59,819 nucleotides of DNA from JAXGPP01 sp964436865 (GTDB taxonomy: Bacteria > Planctomycetota > Planctomycetia > Pirellulales > Thermoguttaceae): positions 1-59,819 of the forward strand of contig CAYTFK010000007.1 in NCBI GenBank assembly GCA_964436865.1, written 5' to 3'. The notes under the pieces were generated by a model. It was not told where the DNA came from, searched no databases, and saw nothing but the letters and a program-made list of their open reading frames with translations. A program made the translations under genes and the position numbers. Shown piece by piece: positions 8,654-17,659 of this stretch. The number at the start of each line of letters is the position of its first letter. Position 1 is the first letter of the stretch.

Positions 8654-8907
8654 TTCCCGACGCGCGGCTCCGATGATGCGCACGCCAGTGCTGGATTTCT
8701 CCGCGCCGGCGGATGGAATAAGCAATACTTGGAGCATAGCCGTTCGAGTAAGGCTCGCGTTGGAATAGGCCGGGAGCCGTGCGAACGGAACCGGCCGCCC
8801 ACGGCCGGATCGTTCTGGCCGGGCTCACGCCCAGCGCGAGCGCGCCTGCTCCCGCCGAACCGGCCCACGGCGGAAAGAAACCTCTGGCTTTGCTGCATCG
8901 GTCCGCT

Positions 8908-10122
8908 ATGAGCAACGTCCTTCGATTGGCGATCGTCGATCCCCACGACACTTCACGCGAAGCGCTGAAGAACATGTTGCTGGGAATGGAAATGATCTGG
9001 CTGGAAGCCGAGTGCTCGCGCTACGAATTCTTCGCCGATGTCGTCGGCCAGACGAATCCCGACATCGGCCTCGTGGCGCTCGACAAGGACCCCGATAAGG
9101 CGCTCGACCTGATCTCGCGGCTCAGCGAGTCGTCGCCCGAGTGCGCCGTGCTGGTGGTCAGCAATTCGCACGACGGCAACCTGATTCTCAAGGCGATGCG
9201 CGCCGGAGCGAAGGAGTTTCTGCCTCAGCCGGTCCGGCTCGAGGACCTGCTGGCCGCCATCGGCCGCATCAGCGAGCGGCGGTTCGGCCGCGGCGACAGC
9301 AAGCCGCGCGGCTGCCAGGTGCTGGCCGTGGCCGGGTCGACCGGGGGCGTGGGAACGACCAGCGTGGCGGTCAATCTCGGCTGCGCGCTGGCGCGGAACG
9401 ACAAGAACTCGGTGGTGCTCGTCGATCTGGACATGTGCCTGGGCGACGCCGACGTGTTTCTGGACACGATTCCCGACTACACTTTGATCGACGTCGCACG
9501 GAACGTAACGCGCCTCGACTTTTCGCTGCTGAGACGTTCGCTTACCAAGCACGCGTCGGGGCTATTCCTGCTGCCGCGGCCCGTGCATCTGGAAGACGTT
9601 TCGGCGGTATCGCCCGACGACCTGCAGCGCGTCATCGGGCTTCTGAAGGCCACGTTCACGCATCTGGTGTTCGATCTCTCGAAGAGCTACAGCCGGATGG
9701 ACATGGTCGCCCTGGAGATGGCCAACGAGGTGCTGCTCGTGACTCAGTTGGACCTGCCCTGCCTGCGGAATGTCGTGCGGCTGGTCACCTCGCTCAGCGA
9801 GATCGAAGGGATGGCGGACAAGATCAAGATCGTGGTCAATCGGACGGGTCTGGACGGCGGGCAGATCACGCTGAAGAAAGCCCAGGAAACGTTTGGCCGC
9901 GAGATCTACTGGCAGCTTCCCAACGATTATCGCACGATGATCGACGCCCGCAACAACGGCGTTCCCCTCATCGAGCACGCCCCCAAGGCGTCGATTACCC
10001 ATGCGATCGTCAACCTGGCGGATGCGATTGCCGGCGTTCAGAAACCGGGCGCCGGCGATCAGGCGGGGAGGAAGTCGGGCCTGACCCGCCTCCTGCCGTT
10101 CATGTCCGGGCGGGGAAAGTAG
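8908..10122 (+). CDS. cpaE: Pilus localisation ATPase-like protein CpaE/TadZ
   Basis: A 404-aa protein. Residues about 5-125 form a receiver-like domain ('LAIVDPHDTSREAL', 'AKEFLPQPVRLEDLL'). Residues about 135-380 form a ParA/MinD-type domain. In the deviant Walker A (142-152, 'AGSTGGVGTTS') the usual KGGVGK lysines are replaced by Thr, as happens in some TadZ proteins, so ATP hydrolysis may be weak or absent. TadZ proteins position the Tad machine at the pole. The start is set at 8908; the longer frame from 8779 adds 43 residues without domain similarity. No strong Shine-Dalgarno sequence is visible. It lies between the secretin and the CpaF motor. Confidence 0.92.
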   Translation: MSNVLRLAIVDPHDTSREALKNMLLGMEMIWLEAECSRYEFFADVVGQTNPDIGLVALDKDPDKALDLISRLSESSPECAVLVVSNSHDGNLILKAMRAGAKEFLPQPVRLEDLLAAIGRISERRFGRGDSKPRGCQVLAVAGSTGGVGTTSVAVNLGCALARNDKNSVVLVDLDMCLGDADVFLDTIPDYTLIDVARNVTRLDFSLLRRSLTKHASGLFLLPRPVHLEDVSAVSPDDLQRVIGLLKATFTHLVFDLSKSYSRMDMVALEMANEVLLVTQLDLPCLRNVVRLVTSLSEIEGMADKIKIVVNRTGLDGGQITLKKAQETFGREIYWQLPNDYRTMIDARNNGVPLIEHAPKASITHAIVNLADAIAGVQKPGAGDQAGRKSGLTRLLPFMSGRGK

Positions 10123-10157
10123 CCCCACTCCCCTTCTGTGGGAGGCTCCGCCTTCGC

Positions 10158-10288
10158 CGCCTCGGCGCGCGCCGAGGCGCTTCCGCGCGGCCGTTCCGGG
10201 GGCGGGCAATCCGCCCGCGGCGCCGGGCCCATTTCCTGAGCTATGCTTCTTGGGGTGGATTTGCCCGCCATCGCCGCGCGCGGCGGGC
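10158..10288 (+). repeat. GC-rich inverted repeats in the cpaE-cpaF gap
   Basis: The 240-bp space between cpaE and cpaF holds a perfect 22-bp palindrome (10158-10179). It also holds a short-loop hairpin around GCGGGC-aatcc-GCCCGC (about 10202-10218) and a GCCCGCC...GGCGGGC stem (10263-10288). None has a T-tract. They could stabilise mRNA ends or modulate expression of the motor genes; this is inference. Confidence 0.5.
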
Positions 10289-10362
10289 AGCCCCGTTTCG
10301 GAAGGAAACCCCGGCCCCTTGCGCCGGCGGAACCCCGCGGCGAAAGGATATCGTCTTCGACC

Positions 10363-11688
10363 ATGAATCCCCGCATTCCCAATACGGCCGCCCGGCCCGA
10401 GAAATCCAAAGAGGCCGGGTTTGAAGAACTCAAGCAGCGGATCCACAGCAAGCTCGTCGACAAGCTCGATCTGAGCCGGATCGGCGAGCTGGAGGGAGAC
10501 GTCCTCCGCCGCGAGATCCGGCTGGTCGTCGAACATCTGTGCGACACGGAAGACACGCTGCTCAACCGCAACGAGCGCGATCGCCTGATCGATGAAGTGC
10601 TCGACGAGACGTTCGGCCTGGGCCCCCTGGAGGTCCTGCTCAAGGACCACACGATCAACGACATTCTCATCAACGGCCCGAAGAACATCTACGTCGAGCG
10701 CCGCGGGCGGATGGAAAAGACCAGCGTCTCGTTCCGCGACAACGACCACCTGCTGCAGATCATCGACCGCATCGTTTCCAAGGTTGGCCGGCGGGTCGAT
10801 GAAACCTGCCCGATGGTTGACAGCCGCATGCAGGACGGCTCGCGTTTCAACGCCATCATCCCGCCCTTGGCGCTGGACGGGGCCTGCGTCTCCATTCGCC
10901 GCTTCGGTTCCAATCCGCTGAAGCTCGAAGACCTGCTGAATTACAAGGCGTTCACTCCCGAGATGGTGATGCTGCTGGAAGCCGCGATCAAGGCCCGGCT
11001 GAACATCGTCATTTCCGGCGGAACCGGCTCCGGCAAAACGACGCTCCTGAACACGCTGTCGAGTTTCATCCCCAACACCGACCGCATCGTGACCATCGAG
11101 GACGCCGCTGAATTGCAGCTCCAGCAGGACCACGTGGTGCGGCTGGAGACTCGCCCGCCCAACATCGAAGGCAAGGGCGCCGTCACGGCCACCGATCTGG
11201 TGAAGAACGCCCTGCGTATGCGGCCCGAACGGATCATCATCGGCGAGTGCCGCGGCGCCGAGGCCCTCGACATGCTCCAGGCCATGAACACCGGTCACGA
11301 GGGTTCGATGACCACGCTTCACGCCAACACGCCGCGCGACGCTCTGGCCCGCCTCGAGACGATGATCATGATGGCCGGGTTCGAGCTGCCGCTGAAGGCG
11401 ATGCGCACCCAGATCTCCAGCGCCATCGACCTGATCGTGCAGGCCAGCCGTCTCCAGGGCGGCGTCCGCCGCATCACCTATATCACCGAGGTGGTGGGAA
11501 TGGAGCAGGACACAATCGTTACCCAGGACATCTACCAGTTCCAGAAGGAAGGCGTCGACGAGAGCGGCCGGACGTACGGCAAGTTCGTCGCCACGGGCAT
11601 CCGCCCGACGTTCATGCAGCGCCTGGAGTCCGCCGGGGTACGGCTGCCGGCGAGCGCCTTCCGCCAGCGCGTGATGATGGAGGCGTAA
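10363..11688 (+). CDS. cpaF: Tad secretion ATPase CpaF/TadA
   Basis: A 441-aa hexameric type II/IV secretion ATPase that powers pilus assembly at the inner membrane. Walker A is 'GGTGSGKTT' (219-227), and the Walker B region is 'RIIIGECRG' (290-297). The Asp-box/His-box region 'TGHEGSMTTLHANTPRDAL' is present. The N-terminal domain ('LGPLEVLLKD..INDILINGP') is typical of CpaF. The start is set at 10363, where the product begins MNPRIPN, with GAAAGGA about 13 bases upstream. It is followed after 6 bp by tadB. Confidence 0.96.
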   Translation: MNPRIPNTAARPEKSKEAGFEELKQRIHSKLVDKLDLSRIGELEGDVLRREIRLVVEHLCDTEDTLLNRNERDRLIDEVLDETFGLGPLEVLLKDHTINDILINGPKNIYVERRGRMEKTSVSFRDNDHLLQIIDRIVSKVGRRVDETCPMVDSRMQDGSRFNAIIPPLALDGACVSIRRFGSNPLKLEDLLNYKAFTPEMVMLLEAAIKARLNIVISGGTGSGKTTLLNTLSSFIPNTDRIVTIEDAAELQLQQDHVVRLETRPPNIEGKGAVTATDLVKNALRMRPERIIIGECRGAEALDMLQAMNTGHEGSMTTLHANTPRDALARLETMIMMAGFELPLKAMRTQISSAIDLIVQASRLQGGVRRITYITEVVGMEQDTIVTQDIYQFQKEGVDESGRTYGKFVATGIRPTFMQRLESAGVRLPASAFRQRVMMEA

Positions 11689-11694
11689 GGGACC

Positions 11695-12666
11695 ATGAGT
11701 GTGACGCTGATTGCCATCGCGGCCTTTGTTGCCGTAGCCGCCCTGGTCGGCGGCGTGGCGCTGGCCTTCCGCCCCGATCCATCCAGCAAGGTGGAGGACC
11801 GCCTTCAAATGCTGACCGCCGCCAATACGCCCGGCGGCAAGGACGCGCTGAAGCAGCGCAGCCTGCTCACCGAGAGCATCGAGAACGGTCCCGGCGCGAT
11901 TGAACTGCTGTTCAACCGCATTACACGGGTCAATTTCGACTTGCTGTTCGAGCAGGCCGACACCAGCATGACCGTAACACAACTGGCAGTCATCTCGCTG
12001 GGACTGGGTGCGGGCGGAGCCTGTGTGCCGCTGTTTTTCGGGCTGCACCCCGTCATCATCCCGATTTCCGGGTTGTGCATGGCAATGTTGCCTCTGGGCT
12101 GGCTGGCGTTCCGGCGCAAGCGGCGGCTCAAGGCCTTCAGCGTTCAACTGCCTGACGCCCTCGAGATGCTCAGCCGGGCGTTGCGGGCCGGGCAGAGTCT
12201 CCAGGCCGGTTTCAACCTCGTGGGCCATGAAGTGGTTCCGCCGCTGGGCAAGGAGTTCGGCCGGGTGTTCGAGGAGCAGAATCTCGGCGTCACGCTCGAA
12301 GAGGCTCTCGACAACCTCACCGAGCGCGTGCCGAATCTCGATCTGAAGTTCTTCGCCACCGCCGTGGTGCTCCAGCGCCAAACCGGCGGCGATCTGGCCG
12401 AAATCCTCGACAAGATCGGTTCGCTGGTCCGCCAGCGATTCCAGATCTGGGGCCAGGTTCAGGCCCTGACCGGCGAAGGCCGGCTGTCGGGCATCGTCCT
12501 CATGGCCCTGCCCGTGCTGCTGTTCCTCACCGTCTACTGGCTCAATCCCGATTACGTCATGCTCCTGTTCACGGAGCCGATGGGCAAGAAGATGCTGATC
12601 GGGGCCATCGTGCTCCAGGTGCTCGGAGCAATCTGCATCCGCAAAATCGTCAACATCAAGGTGTGA
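11695..12666 (+). CDS. tadB: Tad inner-membrane platform protein TadB
   Basis: A 323-aa GspF-family membrane protein. An N-terminal membrane helix, a central pair of helices (about residues 95-140) and two C-terminal helices (about 265-320) surround the T2SSF domain 'LPDALEMLSRALRAGQSLQAGF'. It also has 'FATAVVLQRQTGGDLAEILDKI'. With TadC it forms the platform on which CpaF acts. Spacing to cpaF is 6 bp and to tadC 7 bp, indicating a tight operon. Confidence 0.95.
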   Translation: MSVTLIAIAAFVAVAALVGGVALAFRPDPSSKVEDRLQMLTAANTPGGKDALKQRSLLTESIENGPGAIELLFNRITRVNFDLLFEQADTSMTVTQLAVISLGLGAGGACVPLFFGLHPVIIPISGLCMAMLPLGWLAFRRKRRLKAFSVQLPDALEMLSRALRAGQSLQAGFNLVGHEVVPPLGKEFGRVFEEQNLGVTLEEALDNLTERVPNLDLKFFATAVVLQRQTGGDLAEILDKIGSLVRQRFQIWGQVQALTGEGRLSGIVLMALPVLLFLTVYWLNPDYVMLLFTEPMGKKMLIGAIVLQVLGAICIRKIVNIKV

Positions 12667-12673
12667 TCGAGCC

Positions 12674-13645
12674 GTGTTAGTCGCCTCACTCATCGACTTC
12701 GAAGACGTCCTGCCGTTCGCCATGTTCGGGCTGTTTGCGGCCCTGTCGTGGTTGGTCCTGGAAATGTTCGTCGGGAGCAAATCACGAACCGAAGAACGGC
12801 TGGAGGAATTGCGCAATCCCCGGGCCGCCCGCGGCGCGAAAGACGCATCGGCGATGAAGAAGCCCGACACCATGACCAAGGTGCTGGAAAGAGCCAGCCC
12901 GCTGGCCAAGCCGCTGGAGCCCAAGACGGAACTGGAACTCAGCCGGCTCAAGACCAAGCTGGCGGAAGCCGGCTTCCGCGGCGAGGCCGCCAAGGGGATC
13001 TTCCTGGCGATGAAATTCGCCGGGCTGATGGCGGGCCTGTTCCTCGGTGGCTCGGCACTGCTGGTCCTCAAGGGGGCGACCCAGAACTCCATGCTGTCCA
13101 CGATCGCCGTGGCCGGCCTGATGTTCTACCTCCCCGACATCGTGGTCTGGTTCATGGGCCGCAAACGCAAGGAAGCCATCTTCCTTGGCCTGCCCGACGC
13201 GCTCGACCTGATGGTGGTCTGCGTGGAAGCCGGACTGGGCCTCGACCAGGCAATGCGCAAGGTCTCCGAGGAGATGAAGAAGACCTACGGCGTCATCGCC
13301 GAGGAGTTCAGCCTGGCGAATTTCCAGCTTCAGGTCGGACGCCCCCGCAGTGAGGTGCTCCACGAACTGGGCGCCCGCACGGGCGTAGCGGATCTCCGCA
13401 GCCTGGCCGCGGTGCTTATCCAGGCCGACAAGTTCGGCTCGAGCATCGCCCAGGCGCTCCGCGTGCAGAGCGATTCGATGCGGACGCGGCGACGTCAGCT
13501 TGCCGAAGAGCAGGCCGCCAAGACGGCCGTTAAGCTGATCTTCCCGCTGGTGTTGTTCATCTTTCCGGGGATTTTCGTGGTTCTCGTCGGCCCGGCCGCG
13601 GTAACGATGGTGAAAGAACTCTTCCCGATGATGGCGGGTGGGTAG
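12674..13645 (+). CDS. tadC: Tad inner-membrane platform protein TadC
   Basis: A 323-aa second GspF-family platform protein, starting at GTG 12674. It has an N-terminal helix (about residues 15-33), a helix pair (about 115-160) and the T2SSF core 'LPDALDLMVVCVEAGLGLDQAMRKVSEEM'. The C-terminal helix 'LIFPLVLFIFPGIFVVLVGPA' is characteristic of TadC. It is paralogous to TadB and is the last recognised Tad component. No TadD-type TPR gene follows. Confidence 0.95.
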   Translation: MLVASLIDFEDVLPFAMFGLFAALSWLVLEMFVGSKSRTEERLEELRNPRAARGAKDASAMKKPDTMTKVLERASPLAKPLEPKTELELSRLKTKLAEAGFRGEAAKGIFLAMKFAGLMAGLFLGGSALLVLKGATQNSMLSTIAVAGLMFYLPDIVVWFMGRKRKEAIFLGLPDALDLMVVCVEAGLGLDQAMRKVSEEMKKTYGVIAEEFSLANFQLQVGRPRSEVLHELGARTGVADLRSLAAVLIQADKFGSSIAQALRVQSDSMRTRRRQLAEEQAAKTAVKLIFPLVLFIFPGIFVVLVGPAAVTMVKELFPMMAGG

Positions 13646-13848
13646 CTGCCGGCCGCGGCCCCCCTCCCAGTGACGGGGCCCACGGCAAGACGCGGCCGGT
13701 TTGCGCGAAGCTCTACGCCCTGGCTGACCGATAAAGATCGGGGATGGACTATCGCTTGCGCATGTTTTTGCCGTCGGCAAGGAATGCACGGCAAACACCG
13801 CCGGTCGGTGCTGTTGCGCACTCAAACGGATTTCGGGGGGAATCGCCG

Positions 13849-14394
13849 ATGCTTCGTTGGACCGCCGCTATCGTAACCGTCTGGGCCGGGCTGGCATGGA
13901 CCGCCACCGCGGATGCCCAGGGCGCGCCCGACCTGATACACCACATCTACAACGATTTCCGCCGCCACAACGAGTGGCCGCACCCGTACGTGTGTCCCGC
14001 CCGGCAATCGGTGCGGGCGCCGTTCGAGCAGATGATCGTCGGTGGCTGGCAGCGGCAGAATCTGCTGGGCGATCACCACTTCAACGAGCTCAACCAGTTG
14101 AGCGAAGCGGGCCGCCTGAAGGTGCAATGGATCCTCAACGAAGTTCCATCGCAGCATCGCTCGATCTTCGTTCACCAGGGCCAGTCCGCTGATGTGACAG
14201 CGGCCCGATTGCTGGCGGTGAACGAATTCGTGGGCGAAATGGCCGGGGAAGGCCCGCCCCCGACCGTGACCGCAACCGGCGTCTATCCGGTCGGCTGGCC
14301 CGCCGCGCGGATCGATGCAATCAGCCAGAAGTTCGAGTCGGCAGCGCCCAGCCCGCGTTTGCCGCAAGCAAGTAGCAGCAGCAATTCGAACTAA
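13849..14394 (+). CDS. Secreted protein of unknown function at the end of the Tad locus
   Basis: A 181-aa protein. The ATG at 13849 is preceded by GGGGGGAA and opens a signal peptide (MLRWTAAIVTVWAGLAWTATADA, cleavage after Ala-Asp-Ala). The mature part has an aromatic- and His-rich segment ('HHIYNDFRRHNEWPHPYVCPARQ') and a segment reading 'APFEQMIVGGWQRQN'. A region 'FVHQGQSADVTAARL' follows, slightly reminiscent of OmpA-type periplasmic domains, and the tail is Ser/Asn-rich. One Cys is visible in the mature part. It follows tadC by about 200 bp on the same strand and could be a surface accessory of the pilus, but I do not recognise its family. Confidence 0.7.
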   Translation: MLRWTAAIVTVWAGLAWTATADAQGAPDLIHHIYNDFRRHNEWPHPYVCPARQSVRAPFEQMIVGGWQRQNLLGDHHFNELNQLSEAGRLKVQWILNEVPSQHRSIFVHQGQSADVTAARLLAVNEFVGEMAGEGPPPTVTATGVYPVGWPAARIDAISQKFESAAPSPRLPQASSSSNSN

Positions 14395-14400
14395 TCGCTG

Positions 14401-14433
14401 GCGGGGTACGGCTCGGACAATCGAGCACCCCGC
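14401..14433. terminator. Hairpin between convergent genes
   Basis: GCGGGGT (14401-14407) pairs with ACCCCGC (14427-14433), enclosing a second stem GCTCG/CGAGC with a 6-nt loop. It sits between the stop codons of the plus-strand secreted protein and the minus-strand macro-domain gene, so it may stop transcription from both sides. No strong T-tract is present. Confidence 0.5.
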
Positions 14434-14448
14434 GCAGACCGGACGGTT

Positions 14449-15003
14449 TCAGCGGTCGCCGGCGCGCGGTTCCTGCCGGGCGATCTGTTCCAACCGCTCG
14501 GCGTACAGCGCCGCGTCGTCGGGCAAGTAGCAGCAGAAGACCACCTCGCGGGGCCATGGGTGATTCTCCAGCCACTCGCACACTGCCGTAACGGCGATGT
14601 GGCACGCCTCGCGTTGCGGATACCCGTACACGCCTGTGGAGATGCACGGAAAAGCGATCGCGCCGAGCCGGCGCGCCTCCGCCAGTCGCAACGACTCGAC
14701 ATAGGCGCTTCGCAGCAGGGCATCCTCGCCGGAGCGGCCCCCGTGCCACACCGGGCCCACGGCGTGAATCACGTGCCTGGCACGGAGGCGGTAACCGCGG
14801 GTGATCCGGGCTTCTCCCGTCGGACAACCGCCGATCGCGCGGCATTCCGCCAGCAGTTCCGGTCCGGCGGCGGCGTGGACCGCCCCGTCCACTCCTCCCC
14901 CGCCTCGCAGTCCGCTGTTGGCCGCCGTCACCACCGCGTCGACGTCGAGCCGGGTAATGTCGCCGGTCGCCAGACGGATCCGTTCACGGATGGACCGAGT
15001 CAT
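14449..15003 (-). CDS. Macro-domain ADP-ribose deacetylase-type protein
   Basis: A 184-aa single macro domain of the YmdB/Appr-1''-p class. The typical elements are present: 'GDITRLDVDAVVTAANSGLRGGGGVDGAVH' (residues about 14-43, with the substrate-contacting Asn and Gly-rich loop) and 'CISTGVYGYP' (about 121-130). These enzymes remove acetyl or ADP-ribosyl groups from ADP-ribose conjugates in the cytoplasm. A GGAGG ribosome site lies 8 bases upstream of the ATG. It starts 27 bp after the membrane NTPase gene, so both are probably in one transcript. The in vivo substrate cannot be inferred. Confidence 0.92.
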   Translation of the reverse strand: MTRSIRERIRLATGDITRLDVDAVVTAANSGLRGGGGVDGAVHAAAGPELLAECRAIGGCPTGEARITRGYRLRARHVIHAVGPVWHGGRSGEDALLRSAYVESLRLAEARRLGAIAFPCISTGVYGYPQREACHIAVTAVCEWLENHPWPREVVFCCYLPDDAALYAERLEQIARQEPRAGDR

Positions 15004-15030
15004 GGGAACGTCCTCCGAGAAGCTGCATCG

Positions 15031-16536
15031 TCATACCGTACCGACGCTGCGGTCGAACGAGTCCAACTCGCGCTGATAGAGCGCCAGCGTGGCTTCGAAA
15101 GTCTCGCCCGACACGCGGTACGAGGGACGTTCCTCGGTGTGGGCGTTGGCGTGGGCCACGATCAGGCGATAGAGGAACTTGAACATATGGCGGGGCACGC
15201 GGAGCGATCGGAGCGCTTCGAGAATCCGTTGATCGCTGATCGAATCGTCCAGTAGCGCGCGGAGCGTGGGATTGCGCCCCGGCACCGAACTGGCCTTGAG
15301 CCGCGCGTCGGCCACGTCGGCCAATGACTGGCCGGTCCAGTCGAGCGACCGCACGACATTCTGCTTGTCGAGCCGCGCCCGCTGGTGGAACTCGCGCCCC
15401 TCGCGCTCGACGTAGTAGTTCAGTTCCGCCGGCACGAGCAGCTTGAAACCCACGCCGGGGTGCTTGAGAAGCTTGTTGTCCAGCATCGGCCACAGCAGCA
15501 TCCGCATCAGTTCCGCCGAACCGTTGATCAGATACGGCTCGTCAACGCGGTCCACAAGAACTACGACACCGCTAAACCCCGTCGCGCGGAGCACATCCTG
15601 GAACTTGACGAGGAGCTCATAACGATCGTCGGTCCGGTCGTAGGCCGGCAGAGGCTGCCCGATGAGCTGGCGTTCGGGGAGCTTCATGAAGCAGCGCCGC
15701 AGCATGTTCGTGTTGTGGTTCAGGACGCGCGTGCTGCGCTTGATCGACCACGCCCGCCAGTGCCACTTGACCAGCCGAGTCAATCGCGGCAGCCAGCCGG
15801 CCAGGATCGCCGCGCCGCCGAGGATCAGGGACCATTTCCAGCTCAACCGTTCGTCGAACGCCAGCCAGCCGAACAGGCCAAGAGCGATGACGGTAACCGC
15901 CGCTCCGACACCCAGGTCCCACATCGATTTCCAGCAGTTCAGCCGCAGCTTCCTGCGCAACTGCCTCCAGCGGTCGAGCGAGGCCTCGGCGGTCGACTGG
16001 TCATAGCAGGCGGCCAGGAGAAGCACGTCGCGAGCCTGGGAACGGTCGAGCGACTCAATGCTCAACGAGGCGCCGTCGACCGCCGCCGGATGGTTCACCT
16101 TCTTGACCCCCAGGATGCGGTCCACCAGTTGCGTCACTCCCAGGGCGAGAATCGCGTCCATGTGGTCCCACAGCTTCCACTGCGCGAGCACCTTGTCCAC
16201 GCGGCGACGGCGGCCCGAGAACCGCTCGCGGTAACGATCCAGGTAGGGATTGAAGTCGTCGTAACGGATTACGAATACTTTGCCCGCCGGGTGGCTGGCG
16301 TTGTAATCGGTGAGATGGCGGACGACCTGCAATCCGATCGCCGTCTTGCCCGAGCCTTTCTCGCCGAAAACCACTGCCGTGGCGGGCTCGGCCGGATTGC
16401 CGTAGATCTTGTCCCACGTCGGATGGTAAGTGCTGGTGATGCAGAATCCTTTGAAGATGACGTCGGTCTGGGCGTCCTCGTCGGCGAATGGATTGTCGGC
16501 AATACCGTGATGGTCGAGGAACTGTCGGATCTTCAT
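15031..16536 (-). CDS. Membrane-anchored P-loop NTPase
   Basis: A 501-aa protein. Walker A is 'GEKGSGKT' (58-65) and Walker B is 'VVVLVDRVDE' (about 324-333). Two hydrophobic segments (about 207-227 and 233-251) interrupt the NTPase between Walker A and Walker B, as in KAP-type NTPases. I place the start at ATG 16536; the only longer start is a TTG at 16578. 'DNPFADEDAQ' near the N-terminus is a motif I cannot assign. It lies between the GYF-domain membrane protein and the macro-domain protein on the same strand. KAP-like NTPases are often found in signalling or defence settings, but the role here is unknown. Confidence 0.8.
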   Translation of the reverse strand: MKIRQFLDHHGIADNPFADEDAQTDVIFKGFCITSTYHPTWDKIYGNPAEPATAVVFGEKGSGKTAIGLQVVRHLTDYNASHPAGKVFVIRYDDFNPYLDRYRERFSGRRRRVDKVLAQWKLWDHMDAILALGVTQLVDRILGVKKVNHPAAVDGASLSIESLDRSQARDVLLLAACYDQSTAEASLDRWRQLRRKLRLNCWKSMWDLGVGAAVTVIALGLFGWLAFDERLSWKWSLILGGAAILAGWLPRLTRLVKWHWRAWSIKRSTRVLNHNTNMLRRCFMKLPERQLIGQPLPAYDRTDDRYELLVKFQDVLRATGFSGVVVLVDRVDEPYLINGSAELMRMLLWPMLDNKLLKHPGVGFKLLVPAELNYYVEREGREFHQRARLDKQNVVRSLDWTGQSLADVADARLKASSVPGRNPTLRALLDDSISDQRILEALRSLRVPRHMFKFLYRLIVAHANAHTEERPSYRVSGETFEATLALYQRELDSFDRSVGTV

Positions 16537-16630
16537 GCTGCACTCAGGCTGGTTGTCGATGAGAGTTGAGTTGCACAAACGCGCCGCGGCGCCACGCGAA
16601 GCCGTTTCACGCCGCGATCAAAGCGGGCGC

Positions 16631-17422
16631 TCACGGCAATGAATCCGAGTTGTCTGGCGACTGGGCCTCGGCGGCCGGGATCGGCGCCGGATCCGCGCCG
16701 TTTCGGGCATCGTCCCCGGCGCGTTGCCACAGGATCCATGCAAGCACGGCGATGAGTAGGAGCAGCAGCGCGGCCAGCGTGGCAATGACCGGCAACGCCC
16801 AGCCGCGCGAGCGTCGCCTCACGGGGGGCACGGCCGCCGCTGGCGCGGGCGTCGCCGGCTGTCGAGAGACCACCAGCGGGTCGCCACCGCGTAGTTGCGT
16901 GAACACCTCTTGCGCGTGCCGCCAGTCCTTCCACCCTTCACGCCACACCAGGGCCTCGGGGCCTACCCGGCCTTCTTCCAGCCAGTTGCGCATTACACTG
17001 CCAACTGCGGGACCGTACTGCCCACCGCTCGGCGGTCGAACGTACCAGATGGCATCGGGACTCTCGGCAATCGGGTCCGCTGACGGATGGGACAAGGCGG
17101 ACAACGGCGAAACAGAGCGGCCTGCCGCTACCGGAGCGGCTTGCGGCTGTACCCCGGCGTAGGAATCAGAAGCCGCCATTGCCGGAGCCGCCGGACCGTC
17201 TGCCGCCCGAGGCGTTTCATCCGGAAAAAGGGTCGTTACTGACTCGATCGAGCCGCCGGGGGACGCAAGATCGGACTGCCCGGAAGATTTGGAACTGGGT
17301 CGGGTGCTCTCCAGCGGGATGAGGACGCTTGCGCCGCAATGGGGGCAGATGCCGCGTTTGCCCGCCAGGAACGCCTTGACGTTCAGTTTGTGCCCGTTGG
17401 GACAGTAGAAACGGATGCCCAT
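16631..17422 (-). CDS. Zinc-ribbon/GYF-domain membrane protein
   Basis: A 263-aa protein starting at ATG 17422. The N-terminal zinc ribbon has C7/H11 ('FYCPNGHKLN') and C26/C29 ('ICPHCG'). A long Ser/Pro/Ala linker is followed by a GYF_2-type domain (about residues 124-175, 'IWYVRPPSGGQYGP', 'WKDWRHAQEVF'). A single membrane segment lies at about 211-233, followed by an acidic tail. GYF domains bind proline-rich peptides, and this architecture is frequent in planctomycetes. It is the first gene of a probable operon with the NTPase and macro genes and is divergent from the Asp-box protein gene. Confidence 0.85.
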   Translation of the reverse strand: MGIRFYCPNGHKLNVKAFLAGKRGICPHCGASVLIPLESTRPSSKSSGQSDLASPGGSIESVTTLFPDETPRAADGPAAPAMAASDSYAGVQPQAAPVAAGRSVSPLSALSHPSADPIAESPDAIWYVRPPSGGQYGPAVGSVMRNWLEEGRVGPEALVWREGWKDWRHAQEVFTQLRGGDPLVVSRQPATPAPAAAVPPVRRRSRGWALPVIATLAALLLLLIAVLAWILWQRAGDDARNGADPAPIPAAEAQSPDNSDSLP

Positions 17423-17659
17423 TCTCGCCACCCGGTAAGGCTCGGAACCCCTATCCGGTATTATACGTCGAGTATCGCCTCGGCGAAACACGCCCCGTTG
17501 GCCGCAGAAATCGCGCGCTCGACGCATGGAGAGGATGGATGTGTGGCATCGCGGACAGGCACAATGGACTCCCTGTCCGCGTCGGCGACAAATGCCAGGC
17601 CTGACCTGCCCGGTAGGGAGTCGCTCGACAAGACGCCGTGCATATTCGAATACGCCTGC

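Noticed and set aside
9562..13101. An 1179-aa minus-strand open frame opposite cpaE, cpaF, tadB and tadC
   Set aside because: It is antisense to four clearly recognised genes, crosses their boundaries, has no ribosome site and an Arg/His/Gln-rich, domain-free product. High GC at third codon positions suppresses stops on the opposite strand.
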